Positions 46,110 to 55,849 of a stretch of 64,000 nt of DNA are shown piece by piece. The notes under the pieces are model-generated. The model worked only from the letters and a program-made list of their open reading frames with translations. It had not been told where the DNA came from and made no database searches. Source of the stretch: Microbacterium murale (lineage in GTDB: Bacteria; Actinomycetota; Actinomycetes; Actinomycetales; Microbacteriaceae); assembly GCF_014635185.1 (NCBI RefSeq), contig NZ_BMCM01000001.1:930001-994000 (forward strand). Reading direction: 5' to 3'. The position numbers and the translations under genes were made by a program. Position 1 is the stretch's first letter; every line of letters starts with the position of its first letter.

Positions 46110-46209
46110 TGGTGCAACTGGTCCATTGGTGTTAGCGTTCGAGATGTTCTCGGAGCCCGACTCCGCAGACCCTCTCGAGCAATACCCGACCACCACGATG
46201 GAGTGAACG

Positions 46210-47559
46210 ATGTTGTCGAAGAAACTGCGCGCCGTAGGCGCGCTTTCTGCAGGTCTGGCCGCAGCCTTGGCATTGTCCGCCTGTGCTCCGGGCGGCGGCG
46301 CCACGCAGAGTTCAGGGCCCACTGACGTCTCGGACGACGTCGCCGGCGCCGGGGACGTCACACTGAAACTCTCCGACTTCTGGGGCTCAGCCGAGGAGGA
46401 GTGGATCACCACTCTGATCGAGAAGTTCGAGAAGAAATATCCCAACGTCACAATCGAGCGCACCCGTGAGGATTGGGGACAGCTGACCAGCACACTGAAC
46501 CTGCAGCTGCAGGACACCGGCGGCCCCGACATCGCATCCGCGAACAACGGGTGGTCGTCGCTGGGCACCCTGGCAAAGGGCGGGCTCGTGCTCAACCTCG
46601 ACGCCTACGCCGACCTGTACGACTGGAACGACGAGGTGCCGACGACGATCGCCCGTCAGAACCAGTTCACGAGCGACTTCAAGACGATCGGCGAGGGCGC
46701 GTGGTTCGCGACTCCACTCGCTCGGGCCTCCCTCATCGGTGTCTACTACAACGCCGACATGCTGGATGACCTCGGGATCGAGGCGCCCGGCAGCCTCGAT
46801 GACCTCGAGGATGCCGCAGCCGAGATCAAGGCGGCCGGCAAAGTTCCGTTCAGCTACAGCGGCCTCGATGGGAACACGGCGGCGCTGCTCGGTCTTCAGT
46901 CGCTGTACGGTTCGGCTGACGACATCAACGACTTCGTCTACGGCAGTGAAGATGTGACCGCAGCGGACACCGGCTTCAACGACGCTGCGACCACGCTGAA
47001 GAAGTGGGGCGACGACGGCTGGCTGATGCCGAACTTCGAGGGCCTGGACTACCAGACCTCGCTCGCCAACTATCTCGACGGCGACAGCGTCTTCCGCTTC
47101 GAGTACACCGGTTCGCTCGGCCTGTCGGGTGACCAGCTCGATGAGTTCGGATACATCCAGCTGCCGCAGGTAGACGACGACTCCACGGTCGGCGTGGGCG
47201 CAGCGCCCGGCGCCATGGTCATCTCGGCCAAGTGCGAGCACCCTGACGTCGCCGCAGCGTTCCTCGACTTCCTGATGTCTGAGGAGGCGAGCCAGACGGC
47301 CGTCGACCTCGGTCTGGTTCCGATGCTCAACGATGTCGAGACCCCAGACTCGCTCAGCCAGAGCGGCGAGGCCGCGGCGACGTCCACCCTCGACTCCGAC
47401 GACGGCTATGTACCCTACTTCGACTGGGCGAGCCCCACGATGCTGGACATCCTCTCGCAGAACACGCAGTTGCTGATGGCCGGCAAGACGACCCCCGAGG
47501 ACTTCACGAAGGCTGTCGACGACGACCGGAATGCCTTCCTCGCCGAGTCCGGATCCTGA
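46210..47559 (+). CDS. Sugar ABC importer, extracellular binding lipoprotein
   Basis: A 449-residue family-1 solute-binding protein. Signal peptide with lipobox LSAC (C25); mature protein begins with a Gly/Ser linker, then the maltose-binding-like fold (DVTLKLSDFWGSAEEEWITTLIEKFEKKYP..., TPLARASLIGVYYNADML, MVISAKCEHPDVAAAFLDFLMS). It captures an oligosaccharide or glycoside outside the cell. GGAG lies 6 bases before the ATG. It is first of a five- or six-gene rightward operon; no ATPase gene is included, so a shared MsmK/UgpC-type ATPase elsewhere is expected. Confidence 0.9.
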   Translation: MLSKKLRAVGALSAGLAAALALSACAPGGGATQSSGPTDVSDDVAGAGDVTLKLSDFWGSAEEEWITTLIEKFEKKYPNVTIERTREDWGQLTSTLNLQLQDTGGPDIASANNGWSSLGTLAKGGLVLNLDAYADLYDWNDEVPTTIARQNQFTSDFKTIGEGAWFATPLARASLIGVYYNADMLDDLGIEAPGSLDDLEDAAAEIKAAGKVPFSYSGLDGNTAALLGLQSLYGSADDINDFVYGSEDVTAADTGFNDAATTLKKWGDDGWLMPNFEGLDYQTSLANYLDGDSVFRFEYTGSLGLSGDQLDEFGYIQLPQVDDDSTVGVGAAPGAMVISAKCEHPDVAAAFLDFLMSEEASQTAVDLGLVPMLNDVETPDSLSQSGEAAATSTLDSDDGYVPYFDWASPTMLDILSQNTQLLMAGKTTPEDFTKAVDDDRNAFLAESGS

Positions 47560-47562
47560 CAG

Positions 47563-48531
47563 ATGGCCATCCCCGATCTCGGTGTCGCCACGGGCCATCG
47601 GCCAGGCGGCGACACCACGGCCACCGAGTTGATCGTCACTGGGGGGAAACGCCGCCGCACATCGCGTGCACGTCGTCGCTCTCGTCGGGCGGGGCTGCTC
47701 TTCGCGCTTCCGGGGCTGGCGCTGTATGCCGGTGTCGTGCTGTGGCCGATGGTGCAGTCGATTCAGTACTCGTTCTACAAGTGGGACGGTGTCTCGGCAT
47801 CCGTGTGGGTCGGGTTCCAGAACTACATCAACTTCTTCACCGATCCCGTGCTGCGCTCGACGCTGGGAAACGTGCTCGTGCTGCTGATGTTCTTCGCCGT
47901 GCTGCCCATCGCGCTCGGGCTCTTCTCGGCTGCGTTGATCACACGCTCGCGTCAGCCGGGCATGGCCGTGTATCGCTGGATCTTCTTCCTGCCGCAGGTA
48001 TTGACCAGCGTCGTCACGGCGCTCCTGTTCAAGCGCATGTACGCGCCGGAAGGACCGATCAATGAAGCACTGCGCGCAGTCGGGCTGGATGTCCTCGCCA
48101 AGAACTGGCTAGGTGACTTCACCTGGGCGCTCCCGGCAGTCGGCGTCATCGGAACCTGGGTCACCTTCGGATTCTGCATGGTGCTGTTCATCTCGGGCGC
48201 ATCCTCCATCTCGACGGATCTCTATGAGGCGGCGCGCATGGACGGCGCAGGACCGATCCGGGAGTTCGTGTCGGTTACCCTCCCCGGCCTCCGTGGCCAG
48301 ATCGCGGTGGCGCTGACACTCACCATCACAGCGGCGCTGCGCGCGTTCGACCTGATCTGGATCACGACGCGTGGGGGTCCTGGTACCTCGACGCAGACAC
48401 CGGCTGTCGCGCTGTACAAGGCGGCGTTCGTGAACCCGAACGTGGGTCAGGCGGCTGCCATCGGCGTCGTGATGGCCGTGCTGTGCCTCGCGATCGCTCT
48501 CATCATCACTCGGGTCTCGGAAAGGGAGTAA
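47563..48531 (+). CDS. Sugar ABC importer, permease 1
   Basis: A 322-residue permease of the MalF/UgpA type: basic cytoplasmic N-terminus (KRRRTSRARRRSRR), six helices, and the ATPase-contact loop YEAARMDGAGPIREF. The ATG is 3 bp after the binding-protein stop. Forms the channel with the next permease. Confidence 0.9.
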   Translation: MAIPDLGVATGHRPGGDTTATELIVTGGKRRRTSRARRRSRRAGLLFALPGLALYAGVVLWPMVQSIQYSFYKWDGVSASVWVGFQNYINFFTDPVLRSTLGNVLVLLMFFAVLPIALGLFSAALITRSRQPGMAVYRWIFFLPQVLTSVVTALLFKRMYAPEGPINEALRAVGLDVLAKNWLGDFTWALPAVGVIGTWVTFGFCMVLFISGASSISTDLYEAARMDGAGPIREFVSVTLPGLRGQIAVALTLTITAALRAFDLIWITTRGGPGTSTQTPAVALYKAAFVNPNVGQAAAIGVVMAVLCLAIALIITRVSERE

Positions 48532-48533
48532 TC

Positions 48534-49340
48534 GTGTCATCGCGTTCCGAGAAACTCTGGAACTACATCATCCTCACCGTCATGGCCCTGATCGTGCTCT
48601 GGCCGGTCGGCACGTTCCTCGCCGCCTCTCTCAGTCCCGATCGTGCAGGGCGCCCGTCAGGCGACCTGCAATGGGGCAACTTCATCACCGCGTGGAACAG
48701 CGCCGAGTTCGCGCGCTCGATGACGGTGTCGCTCATCATCACGGTGGTGGTGGTGATCGTCGGCGTGCTGCTGGCACTGCTCGGGGGGTACGCGTTCGGT
48801 GTGCTGGGGGTGGTCGGCGAACGATTCCTGTTCCCGGTGATCCTGCTCGGGATGATGGTCTCGCTCGAGGTCATCATCGTCCCGCTCTACTACCAGTTCC
48901 GCACGATAGGTCTCACGAACAACCTGTTCGGCGTGATCCTCATCCACCTGGGCATGGGCGTCCCGTTCGGCGTCTTCTGGATGCGCGCTGCCTTCCGAGC
49001 GCTCCCGCGTGCCGTCTTCGAGTCGGCTGAGCTAGACGGCGCAGGACCGCTGCGGATGCTGTGGTCGATCGCCGTCCCGAACCTCATGCCGGCCGTATAC
49101 ACGCTGATCCTGCTCAGCTTCATGTGGACGTGGAACGACTACTTCCTCTCGCTGGTGTTCCTGCACGGCGACAACCAGACGGCGACGGTCGCGCTGGGAG
49201 TGTTCCAGGGCAAGTTCGTCACACAGATCAACCTCATGGCGGCCGGCGGTCTCATCGTCGCGGCGCCCGTACTCGTCCTGTACGTGATCTTCCAGCGCAA
49301 GTTCATCTCCGGCATGCTCGCCGGTGCCATCAAGGAATGA
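48534..49340 (+). CDS. Sugar ABC importer, permease 2
   Basis: A 268-residue MalG/UgpE-type permease with six helices and the contact loop FESAELDGAGPLRML. The GTG at 48534 follows AAAGGGAG by 5 bases and the previous stop by 2 bp. The stop overlaps the next gene start (ATGA). Confidence 0.9.
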   Translation: MSSRSEKLWNYIILTVMALIVLWPVGTFLAASLSPDRAGRPSGDLQWGNFITAWNSAEFARSMTVSLIITVVVVIVGVLLALLGGYAFGVLGVVGERFLFPVILLGMMVSLEVIIVPLYYQFRTIGLTNNLFGVILIHLGMGVPFGVFWMRAAFRALPRAVFESAELDGAGPLRMLWSIAVPNLMPAVYTLILLSFMWTWNDYFLSLVFLHGDNQTATVALGVFQGKFVTQINLMAAGGLIVAAPVLVLYVIFQRKFISGMLAGAIKE

Positions 49341-50164
49341 CACTGCGTCATCCGCTCGATACGAAGGCAGCAACAGTGCAACTCTCTCCCCAGATCCTCG
49401 ACTCGGCCGATGAGATCGGCGAAGCCGTCGCAGGCCTCATCGTCGAGCGGCACAGCGGCGCGATCGACCGACCGTTCCTACTCGGGTGCCCGAGCGGACG
49501 TACCGCTGTTCCGGTGTACTCGGCGCTCGCTCGCCGTGCTGCAGCCGGCAGCGATCTGTCGCGACTCATCATCGTGATGATGGACGACTACGTCGTGCAT
49601 GCCGAGGACGGTCTATTCCGCGTCGTCGATTCCGCTGCCTCGTACTCGTGCCAGCGTTTCGCACGGGAGGATATCCTCGCCCCGATCGCCGAGGCCGCGA
49701 CGGCTGCGGGCACGGTGGCGCCGCAGCAGATCTGGACGGCAGACCCGGCGGATCCGGCGGAGTACGACCAGCGCATCGCGGACGCAGGCGGCATCGACGT
49801 CTTCCTCCTGGCATCCGGAGACAGTGACGGGCATGTGGCCTTCAACCAACCGGGCACGGGGCGTGACGCGAGAACGCACCTGGTCGATCTCGGTGAGGCC
49901 ACGCGACGCGACAACATGGGCACGTTCCCCGAGTTCACTCAGTTGGACATGGTGCCACGCAAGGGCGTCACGGTCGGTGTCGACACGATCGCGGGCCAGT
50001 CCGCCGAGGCGATCATGATCCTCAGCGGCGAGAACAAACGCGAGGCGTTCGCACGCATCACCGCGGCGGACTCGTACGACGCCCAGTGGCCGGCGACGAT
50101 CATCACCGAATGCCGCAACGCACGAATCGTCGCCGACCGCAGCGCCGTATCCGTGCGGGTATGA
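49337..50164 (+). CDS. NagB-like sugar-phosphate isomerase/deaminase, variant active site
   Basis: A 275-residue protein of the glucosamine-6-phosphate deaminase/6-phosphogluconolactonase fold: phosphate loop GCPSGRTAVPVYSAL (50-64), MMDDYV (D83, D84) in place of LDEY, and ASGDSDGHVAFNQPGTG (D164, H166). In NagB the residue after AFN is a catalytic-triad glutamate; here it is Q171. Deamination of glucosamine-6-P is thus uncertain, and another keto/aldose-phosphate conversion is possible. It overlaps permease 2 by 4 bp, so it belongs to the sugar operon. Confidence 0.8.
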   Translation: MTLRHPLDTKAATVQLSPQILDSADEIGEAVAGLIVERHSGAIDRPFLLGCPSGRTAVPVYSALARRAAAGSDLSRLIIVMMDDYVVHAEDGLFRVVDSAASYSCQRFAREDILAPIAEAATAAGTVAPQQIWTADPADPAEYDQRIADAGGIDVFLLASGDSDGHVAFNQPGTGRDARTHLVDLGEATRRDNMGTFPEFTQLDMVPRKGVTVGVDTIAGQSAEAIMILSGENKREAFARITAADSYDAQWPATIITECRNARIVADRSAVSVRV

Positions 50165-50276
50165 ACGTCGTCGGCGTCGTCCTTCAGCATCTGCCCTTCG
50201 GCGGAGCCATCGCACCCCGCACGCCGCCTTGGCACACAGCATCCATCGACCATCAACCCGAATCGGAGCACGAATC

Positions 50277-51626
50277 ATGAAAGTCACCCTGATCGGAGCA
50301 GGCAGCCGCGAGTTCGCAGGCAAGATCGTCCGTGACCTCCTGCTCAGCGAGCCGATCGCGCAGAAGGATCTGGAGATCGTCCTGATGGACATCGCCGCAG
50401 AGCCGCTCGCCGAGATGGAGGCGTACACCCGCCATCTCATCGAGCGTCTTCGGCATTCGGCAACAGTCTCATCGACCACAGATCTCGACGCGTCCGTCAC
50501 CGATGCGGCCTTCGTCGTCACGGCGATCGAGGTCAACCGCTACCACTACTGGTCGCAGGACTTCACGGTGCCGCGCAAGCACGGCTTCAAGCAGGTCTAC
50601 GGAGAGAACGGCGGCCCTGGGGGGATGTTCCACGCGCTGCGTCAGTTCGGACCCTTGCTTCAGATCGCCCGCGCGATCGAAAAGCACGCACCCGATGCGC
50701 TGTTCCTGAACTTCTCAAACCCCGAGCACAAGGTCTGCGAAGCGATCTCGAGGCTGACGTCGGTGAAGGTCGTCGGCCTCTGCCACGGCTACTTCTACGG
50801 CGTGCGTCAGATCTCCGCGTTCCTCGACATGCCGCGCGAGCGACTCGACCTGCCTGCAGCGGGCATCAACCACTTCACGTGGTTCCAGGCGGTGCGCGAC
50901 CGTGAGACCGGAGAGGATCTGTACCCGCGTCTGCGCGAGATCGAGCGCGAGGCGAACTGGGTGTCCGACTGGCACGAGATCGGACTCTCCCGGATCCTGT
51001 TCCGCCGCTTTGGGCTGTGGCCGTCGCCGAGCGCCAATCACATCGGCGAGTACATCTCCTGGGCTGAGGACTACGTCCCGGCGCAGCTGCAGTACTTCCA
51101 TGACCCCGCGGACGGTTCGCCCTGGCGCCCCGGTGTCCCGACACCGGAGTGGTACTACGAGATCCGCTTCGCCGACACCGACCGTCCATTCCACGCGCCA
51201 CGTCCTGATGCTTCACTCGAGCGGTCTTTGGAGGACACTCCGATCGAGTCGTCCGAGGAGCTGGCGATCCCGATAATCGAGTGGGTCGCTTGCGGCGTCG
51301 AGCGCGACCTTCCGGCCGTGAACATCCCGAATCGCGGTGCGATCCCAGGGCTGCCGGACGAGATGGTGGTCGAGGTGCCGGCGAGGGTTGAGAACGGCGA
51401 ACTCGTTCCGATCCAGATGGAGCCGCTGCCCGAGGGCATCCTCGCGATGATCCAGTTGCACGGGTCCATCCACAAGTTGCTCGTCGAGGCGTACGCCGAG
51501 CAGTCGAAGCAGAAGCTGCTCCAGGCGATTCTGCTCGACCCGGTGGTCGATTCTCACAACCGCGCGGTGGCGATGCTGGACGAGTTCCTCGAACTTCAGG
51601 CTGACGCGCTGCCGCCCCTGACCTGA
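50277..51626 (+). CDS. Glycoside hydrolase family 4 (NAD+- and Mn2+-dependent glycosidase)
   Basis: A 449-residue cytoplasmic enzyme. The Rossmann motif is VTLIGAGSREFAGKIV; metal ligands are C169 and H199 (GLCHG, GINHF); SNPE and YGENGGPGGMFHAL are GH4 segments. GH4 enzymes open alpha- or beta-glycosides by an NAD+-dependent oxidation-elimination mechanism, often on phosphorylated or imported sugars. The CHG motif (rather than CHS or CNV) places it near alpha-glucosidase/galactosidase members, but the substrate remains open. ATG 50277 has GGAG 8 bases upstream. It follows the isomerase gene by 112 bp. Confidence 0.88.
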   Translation: MKVTLIGAGSREFAGKIVRDLLLSEPIAQKDLEIVLMDIAAEPLAEMEAYTRHLIERLRHSATVSSTTDLDASVTDAAFVVTAIEVNRYHYWSQDFTVPRKHGFKQVYGENGGPGGMFHALRQFGPLLQIARAIEKHAPDALFLNFSNPEHKVCEAISRLTSVKVVGLCHGYFYGVRQISAFLDMPRERLDLPAAGINHFTWFQAVRDRETGEDLYPRLREIEREANWVSDWHEIGLSRILFRRFGLWPSPSANHIGEYISWAEDYVPAQLQYFHDPADGSPWRPGVPTPEWYYEIRFADTDRPFHAPRPDASLERSLEDTPIESSEELAIPIIEWVACGVERDLPAVNIPNRGAIPGLPDEMVVEVPARVENGELVPIQMEPLPEGILAMIQLHGSIHKLLVEAYAEQSKQKLLQAILLDPVVDSHNRAVAMLDEFLELQADALPPLT

Positions 51627-51661
51627 TCCGTCCGCGGCATCTCCACTCCGAAAGAGAATCC

Positions 51662-54040
51662 ATGACACTTCCTCGCTTCGACTTCGAGACCGTGTTCGAC
51701 GTTGACACTGTGCTCGCCGAGCTCACGTTGGAAGATAAGGCGTCGCTGCTCTCCGGCCTCGACGACTGGTTCACGCAGCCGATCGACCGGCCGGGGATGA
51801 CGCACGCGGTCCCGTCAATCGAGGTCGGTGACGGCCCGCACGGTCTGCGCAAGGAGACCGGCGTCGACATGGTGTGGGTGCCGGCGACCGGATTCCCCAC
51901 GGCATCCGCGATGGGGGCGTCATGGGACAGGGAGCTCATGCGTCGGGTCGCAGCGGCGATCGGAGAGGAGGCGAGGGCTGAAGGCGTGCAGGTCGTCCTC
52001 GGGCCCGGTGTGAACATGAAGCGCTCGCCGCTGTGCGGTCGCAACTTCGAGTATTTCTCGGAGGATCCGTTTCACGCCGGCGAGATCGGGGTGGCGTACG
52101 TGGCGGGACTTCAGTCGACGGGTGTGGGTGCGTCGCTCAAGCATTACGCGGCCAACAATCAGGAGATCGAGCGGACTCGCATCTCCGTCGTCGCCGATGA
52201 CCGTACCCTCCGCGAGACCTACCTTGCAGCTTTCGAGCGGGTCGCCCGTCAGGCCGATCCGTGGACGGTCATGTGCTCGTACAACCGCATCCATGGCATC
52301 CACGCATCTGAGAATCGCTGGCTCCTGACGGAGGTGCTCCGCGAGGAGTGGGGCTATCAGGGCGCCGTCGTCTCGGACTGGAACGCGGTCCACGACCGGG
52401 TCGCTGCGCTCCGGGCCGGACTGGACCTGGAGATGCCGGGGACGGCGGGGAGGACGGACGCGGAGGTCGTTGCCGCCGTGCGCGCGGGGGATCTCGACGA
52501 GGCCGTGGTGGATGCCGCAGCGCGACGCGTGCTCGCCCTTGTCGCCCGCGCGTACCCTGGCGCCGACGTCGTCGATGGCCCAGTCATGCAGCTGGGCCAC
52601 GTGGCGGGCGACCGCCTCACAGAAGAGCAGCTGCGCGTCTTGAAGGCGGATGAGCACCACGCGCTGGCTCGTGAGGCCGCCGCGGCGTGCATCGTTCTGC
52701 TGCGCAACGAGCCCGGACCATCTGGTGCCCCGGCGCTTCCGCTGAACGAGAGCGGCGGTCGCATCGCCGTGATCGGCGCTTTCGCCGAACACGCGCGCAT
52801 CCAGGGCGGTGGGTCATCCGGGGTCGATCCGACCCGCGTCGATGTTCCCCTGGATGAGATCCGCGCGGTCATGGGCGCCGACCAGGTCTCGTACGCTCCG
52901 GGGTACGTGTATCTGCCGAAGAACGCCTATCAGGACGACAACGTCGCGACGCTGTCAGCCCATGGGATCACATTGGTGGAGGAGCGGCCGAAGGTCGCGC
53001 GCCGATCCGCGACGCTGGCCAAGGAGCTTCAGCTCGCCGAGGCGATTCAGCACCTTGCAAAGGCCGAGCCGTCCGATACCGCTCGCCGGTTGATTGGCGA
53101 GGCGCTGACGACCGCGCAAGAAGCGGAGACGATCGTCATCTTCGCCGGTCTCCCGCTCGCATTCGAGCAGGAGGCCAATGATCGCGACACGCTCGCGCTT
53201 CCGGAGGAGCAGAACGTCCTCATCTCCGCGCTTGCGGATCTGCGTGATCAGACCGGAGCCGCACTCGTCGTCGTCCTCGCGAATGGCTCGCCGGTGACCA
53301 TGGAACCCTGGCACGACCGGGTGGACAGTATCGTCGAATGCGGACTCGGTGGGCAGGGCGTCGGCGCCGCAATCGCAGAAGCCCTGTTCGGGCGGGCCAA
53401 CCCCTCGGGTCGGATCGCGGAGACATACCCGCTGGCGATCGAGGACAGCCCCGGATTCCCGAACTGGCTCGGTGAGCGCGGCGTCGTGCTCTACGGCGAG
53501 GGCGTGTTCATCGGCTACCGGTGGTACGACGCACTTCGGCGGCCGGTTCTCTACCCCTTCGGACACGGACTTTCCTACACGTCGTTCGGGTACACCGATC
53601 TGAACGCCGAGATCGTGGATGCCGCTGCCGGGCACGTGCGCGTCACGTGCAGAGTCACCAATGGAGGCTCCAGGGCGGGTGCCGAGGTCGTGCAGTTGTA
53701 CGTCGGCGATCCGGATGCCGAGGTCTCGCGGCCGGTTCGGGAGTTGCGTGGCTTCGAGAAGGTGTACCTCGAGCCCGGGGAGTTCGCGGACGTCAGCTTC
53801 GACCTCGAGAGCCGGGACTTCGCGTATTGGGATGCAGCCGCCGACTCCGGCGAGAGCCGACTCGGACTGTGGCGGCGCGAGGGCGGCGACTTCATCATCG
53901 AGGTCGGGGCGTCCTCGCAGGACATTCGGCTCGCGCAGACGATCTCGCTGCCCGATGATGTGTCGATCCCTGCGCTCATCCGCGACGCCGAACTGCAGGG
54001 TGCTGGCACCTCACGGTTTTTTCAGGGGCACGCAGGCTGA
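51662..54040 (+). CDS. Glycoside hydrolase family 3, beta-glucosidase-like
   Basis: A 792-residue enzyme without signal peptide, so cytoplasmic. N-terminal GH3 barrel with SLKHYAANNQE (159-168), MCSYNRIHG and nucleophile D239 in VVSDWNAVHD; the alpha/beta sandwich domain with GGGSSGVDPTR; a C-terminal fibronectin-like domain (YPFGHGLSYTSFGY... VTCRVTNGGSRAGAEVVQLYVGD). It removes terminal beta-linked sugars from imported oligosaccharides. Last gene of the sugar locus, 35 bp after GH4. Confidence 0.92.
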   Translation: MTLPRFDFETVFDVDTVLAELTLEDKASLLSGLDDWFTQPIDRPGMTHAVPSIEVGDGPHGLRKETGVDMVWVPATGFPTASAMGASWDRELMRRVAAAIGEEARAEGVQVVLGPGVNMKRSPLCGRNFEYFSEDPFHAGEIGVAYVAGLQSTGVGASLKHYAANNQEIERTRISVVADDRTLRETYLAAFERVARQADPWTVMCSYNRIHGIHASENRWLLTEVLREEWGYQGAVVSDWNAVHDRVAALRAGLDLEMPGTAGRTDAEVVAAVRAGDLDEAVVDAAARRVLALVARAYPGADVVDGPVMQLGHVAGDRLTEEQLRVLKADEHHALAREAAAACIVLLRNEPGPSGAPALPLNESGGRIAVIGAFAEHARIQGGGSSGVDPTRVDVPLDEIRAVMGADQVSYAPGYVYLPKNAYQDDNVATLSAHGITLVEERPKVARRSATLAKELQLAEAIQHLAKAEPSDTARRLIGEALTTAQEAETIVIFAGLPLAFEQEANDRDTLALPEEQNVLISALADLRDQTGAALVVVLANGSPVTMEPWHDRVDSIVECGLGGQGVGAAIAEALFGRANPSGRIAETYPLAIEDSPGFPNWLGERGVVLYGEGVFIGYRWYDALRRPVLYPFGHGLSYTSFGYTDLNAEIVDAAAGHVRVTCRVTNGGSRAGAEVVQLYVGDPDAEVSRPVRELRGFEKVYLEPGEFADVSFDLESRDFAYWDAAADSGESRLGLWRREGGDFIIEVGASSQDIRLAQTISLPDDVSIPALIRDAELQGAGTSRFFQGHAG

Positions 54041-54077
54041 GCCTGCGAACGCTCGAGGCGGAGGGAGCGGGCGGGCT

Positions 54078-55826
54078 TCAGCCCCGTATCCGACTGCGGC
54101 GCCCTGCCACGAGCAGGAGCGCACCGCTGAGGAGCGTGATCAGCCCTCCGGCGATGAACGGCGCGCTGTCAGCACCGGTCGTCGCGAGGGGACCGGAGCC
54201 TCCTCCGTTCGCGCCTGGTGCCTGACCACCTGGTGCCTGACCGCCGGGCGTCGTGGGCGGATCCGTCGGGTCGACGGGGTCGACCGGATCGGCGATCAGC
54301 GCGAAGTCCTGATCGACGATGACATCACCTGAGGCGGTGATCGTGGCCGTCACGCTCGCCGGACCGTCGACGGTATAGCCGTCGGGAGCGACAACCGAGA
54401 TGTCGTAGGAGCCGGGCGGCAGGTCGCCGAACCGATAGCCCCCGTCGTCGGCCGTCGTGGTGGTGGTCGTGCCAGTCGGCCCCTCGACCGTGACTGTCAC
54501 GTCGCCGAGCGGTTCCCCATCGCCGTCTGTGATCGTGCCTGCGAGCGAGCCCAGCCTGGCCAGGTCGAAGTCCACTCCGGTGAGGTCGGTGCCGGCCACG
54601 GTCTCATTCCGGGTGGCGGGCGTCACCGCGACGGTGCCCGCGGGAACGGTGATCGCCACGTCATACGTTCCGTTTCCGATTAGCGGGAACGAGTAGCTTC
54701 CATCGCTCGCCGTCGTGGTCGTGAGCGTGCCGCCCGGCCCTGTCGCGGTGACGGTCACACCGGCCATGCCGGAACCTGCTGCGGTCACGGTTCCGGAGAG
54801 CGAAGCGATGTCGCGAACGGTGAGGTCGACGACGGCATCTGCTGTGCGGAGGTCAGCGGTTCCGGTGCCGACGACGCCGACCTTGCCAGGCGGAGGGGTC
54901 GCCGTGACCTGGTATCCGTCGGTCGCGAAGTAGCCGGGGAAGGAGTAGAGGCCTCCACCCGCCGTCGTCGTGTTCGCGACGACGTTGCCGTTCGCGTCGG
55001 TGAGTGAGACGGAGACACCGTCAATCGGGCCGTCGTCCACATCGCTGACCGTGCCCGTGATGTCTCTCGCCATCGAAGCGAACCAGGTCTGATAGATGGG
55101 GAAGCCCGAGCGTTGGGAGTATTCGAAGGTGAGAGTGCTGATCGAGACGGTGGGTTCGAACCATGCGGCTGCACCGGCGGTGTCCGCTGCGGTCGGGTTT
55201 CCCATGAGGGTCATAGTCGAGGCATCCCAAGTCGGAATATCCCCGACATACCCCGAGCACGCGATCCCGGTGCCCGAGCCCGGTGCGCAGTAGTTGAATG
55301 CATCCCGGAAGCCGAGGTCCGCGGCGGTGAGTGCGGCACCGCTCGCCGACGTGCCGGAGATGCGCAGGGAGTCGGCGTCGATGTCGCCGAGGGCGAAGGC
55401 CCAACCCGACGACGGAGCAGGCGTGGCGAAGGTGTAGGTGGTGGTGGACGGGGTGGTGGCCGTGTTCGCCTGCGGGCGGAGGTTCAGATAGGGCTGGTTG
55501 CGGCTGGATCCGTACTTCGCCCCGATCGGCGTGCCCTCGGACAGCCAGGTCGAAGCGCCGGAGATGACGCCGATTCCGCCCCCGCCGAGCGAATTGCTGG
55601 TGATCGTCGCGGTCAACTCCGGCTGTCCGGCAAGCGTCATGGACGACGTGAAGCTCCCGCCCGTGCCGGAGAGCGGATCCCATGATGCCCACGCGGTGGT
55701 CGTCACGGCGGATGCCGAAGGCGCGATCGCCAGGCTCAGCGTGGCAGCCACGAGAACCACGGCAAGAGTCCGTCCGGACTTTCGATGACGCGCGGAGGTT
55801 TCTTGACGAGAGTCATCGTGGCGCAT
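54078..55826 (-). CDS. Secreted LAxTG wall-anchored protein with carboxypeptidase-regulatory-like repeats
   Basis: A 582-residue surface protein. Signal peptide (RTLAVVLVAATLSLAIAPSASA), an N-terminal beta-rich domain of about 220 residues with two cysteines (NYCAPGSGTGIACSG), then three SdrD/CNA-B-like carboxypeptidase-regulatory domains. They are recognisable by GTVSDVDDGPIDGVSVSL, GTVTAAGSGMAGVTVTA and GTITDGDGEPLGDVTVTV. A Pro/Gly-rich stalk with tandem PGGQA units precedes the LATTG sorting motif, final helix and RRSR tail. Likely an adhesin or cell-surface stalk protein. ATG 55826 is preferred; a GTG at 55856 would add ten residues. Confidence 0.85.
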   Translation of the reverse strand: MRHDDSRQETSARHRKSGRTLAVVLVAATLSLAIAPSASAVTTTAWASWDPLSGTGGSFTSSMTLAGQPELTATITSNSLGGGGIGVISGASTWLSEGTPIGAKYGSSRNQPYLNLRPQANTATTPSTTTYTFATPAPSSGWAFALGDIDADSLRISGTSASGAALTAADLGFRDAFNYCAPGSGTGIACSGYVGDIPTWDASTMTLMGNPTAADTAGAAAWFEPTVSISTLTFEYSQRSGFPIYQTWFASMARDITGTVSDVDDGPIDGVSVSLTDANGNVVANTTTAGGGLYSFPGYFATDGYQVTATPPPGKVGVVGTGTADLRTADAVVDLTVRDIASLSGTVTAAGSGMAGVTVTATGPGGTLTTTTASDGSYSFPLIGNGTYDVAITVPAGTVAVTPATRNETVAGTDLTGVDFDLARLGSLAGTITDGDGEPLGDVTVTVEGPTGTTTTTTADDGGYRFGDLPPGSYDISVVAPDGYTVDGPASVTATITASGDVIVDQDFALIADPVDPVDPTDPPTTPGGQAPGGQAPGANGGGSGPLATTGADSAPFIAGGLITLLSGALLLVAGRRSRIRG

Positions 55827-55849
55827 CGCCTCAGTCTGCCGGTGGCGAA

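Noticed and set aside
49337-50164. Naming the isomerase nagB
   Set aside because: The catalytic-triad glutamate and the DEY motif are changed, so the specific enzyme name is not justified.
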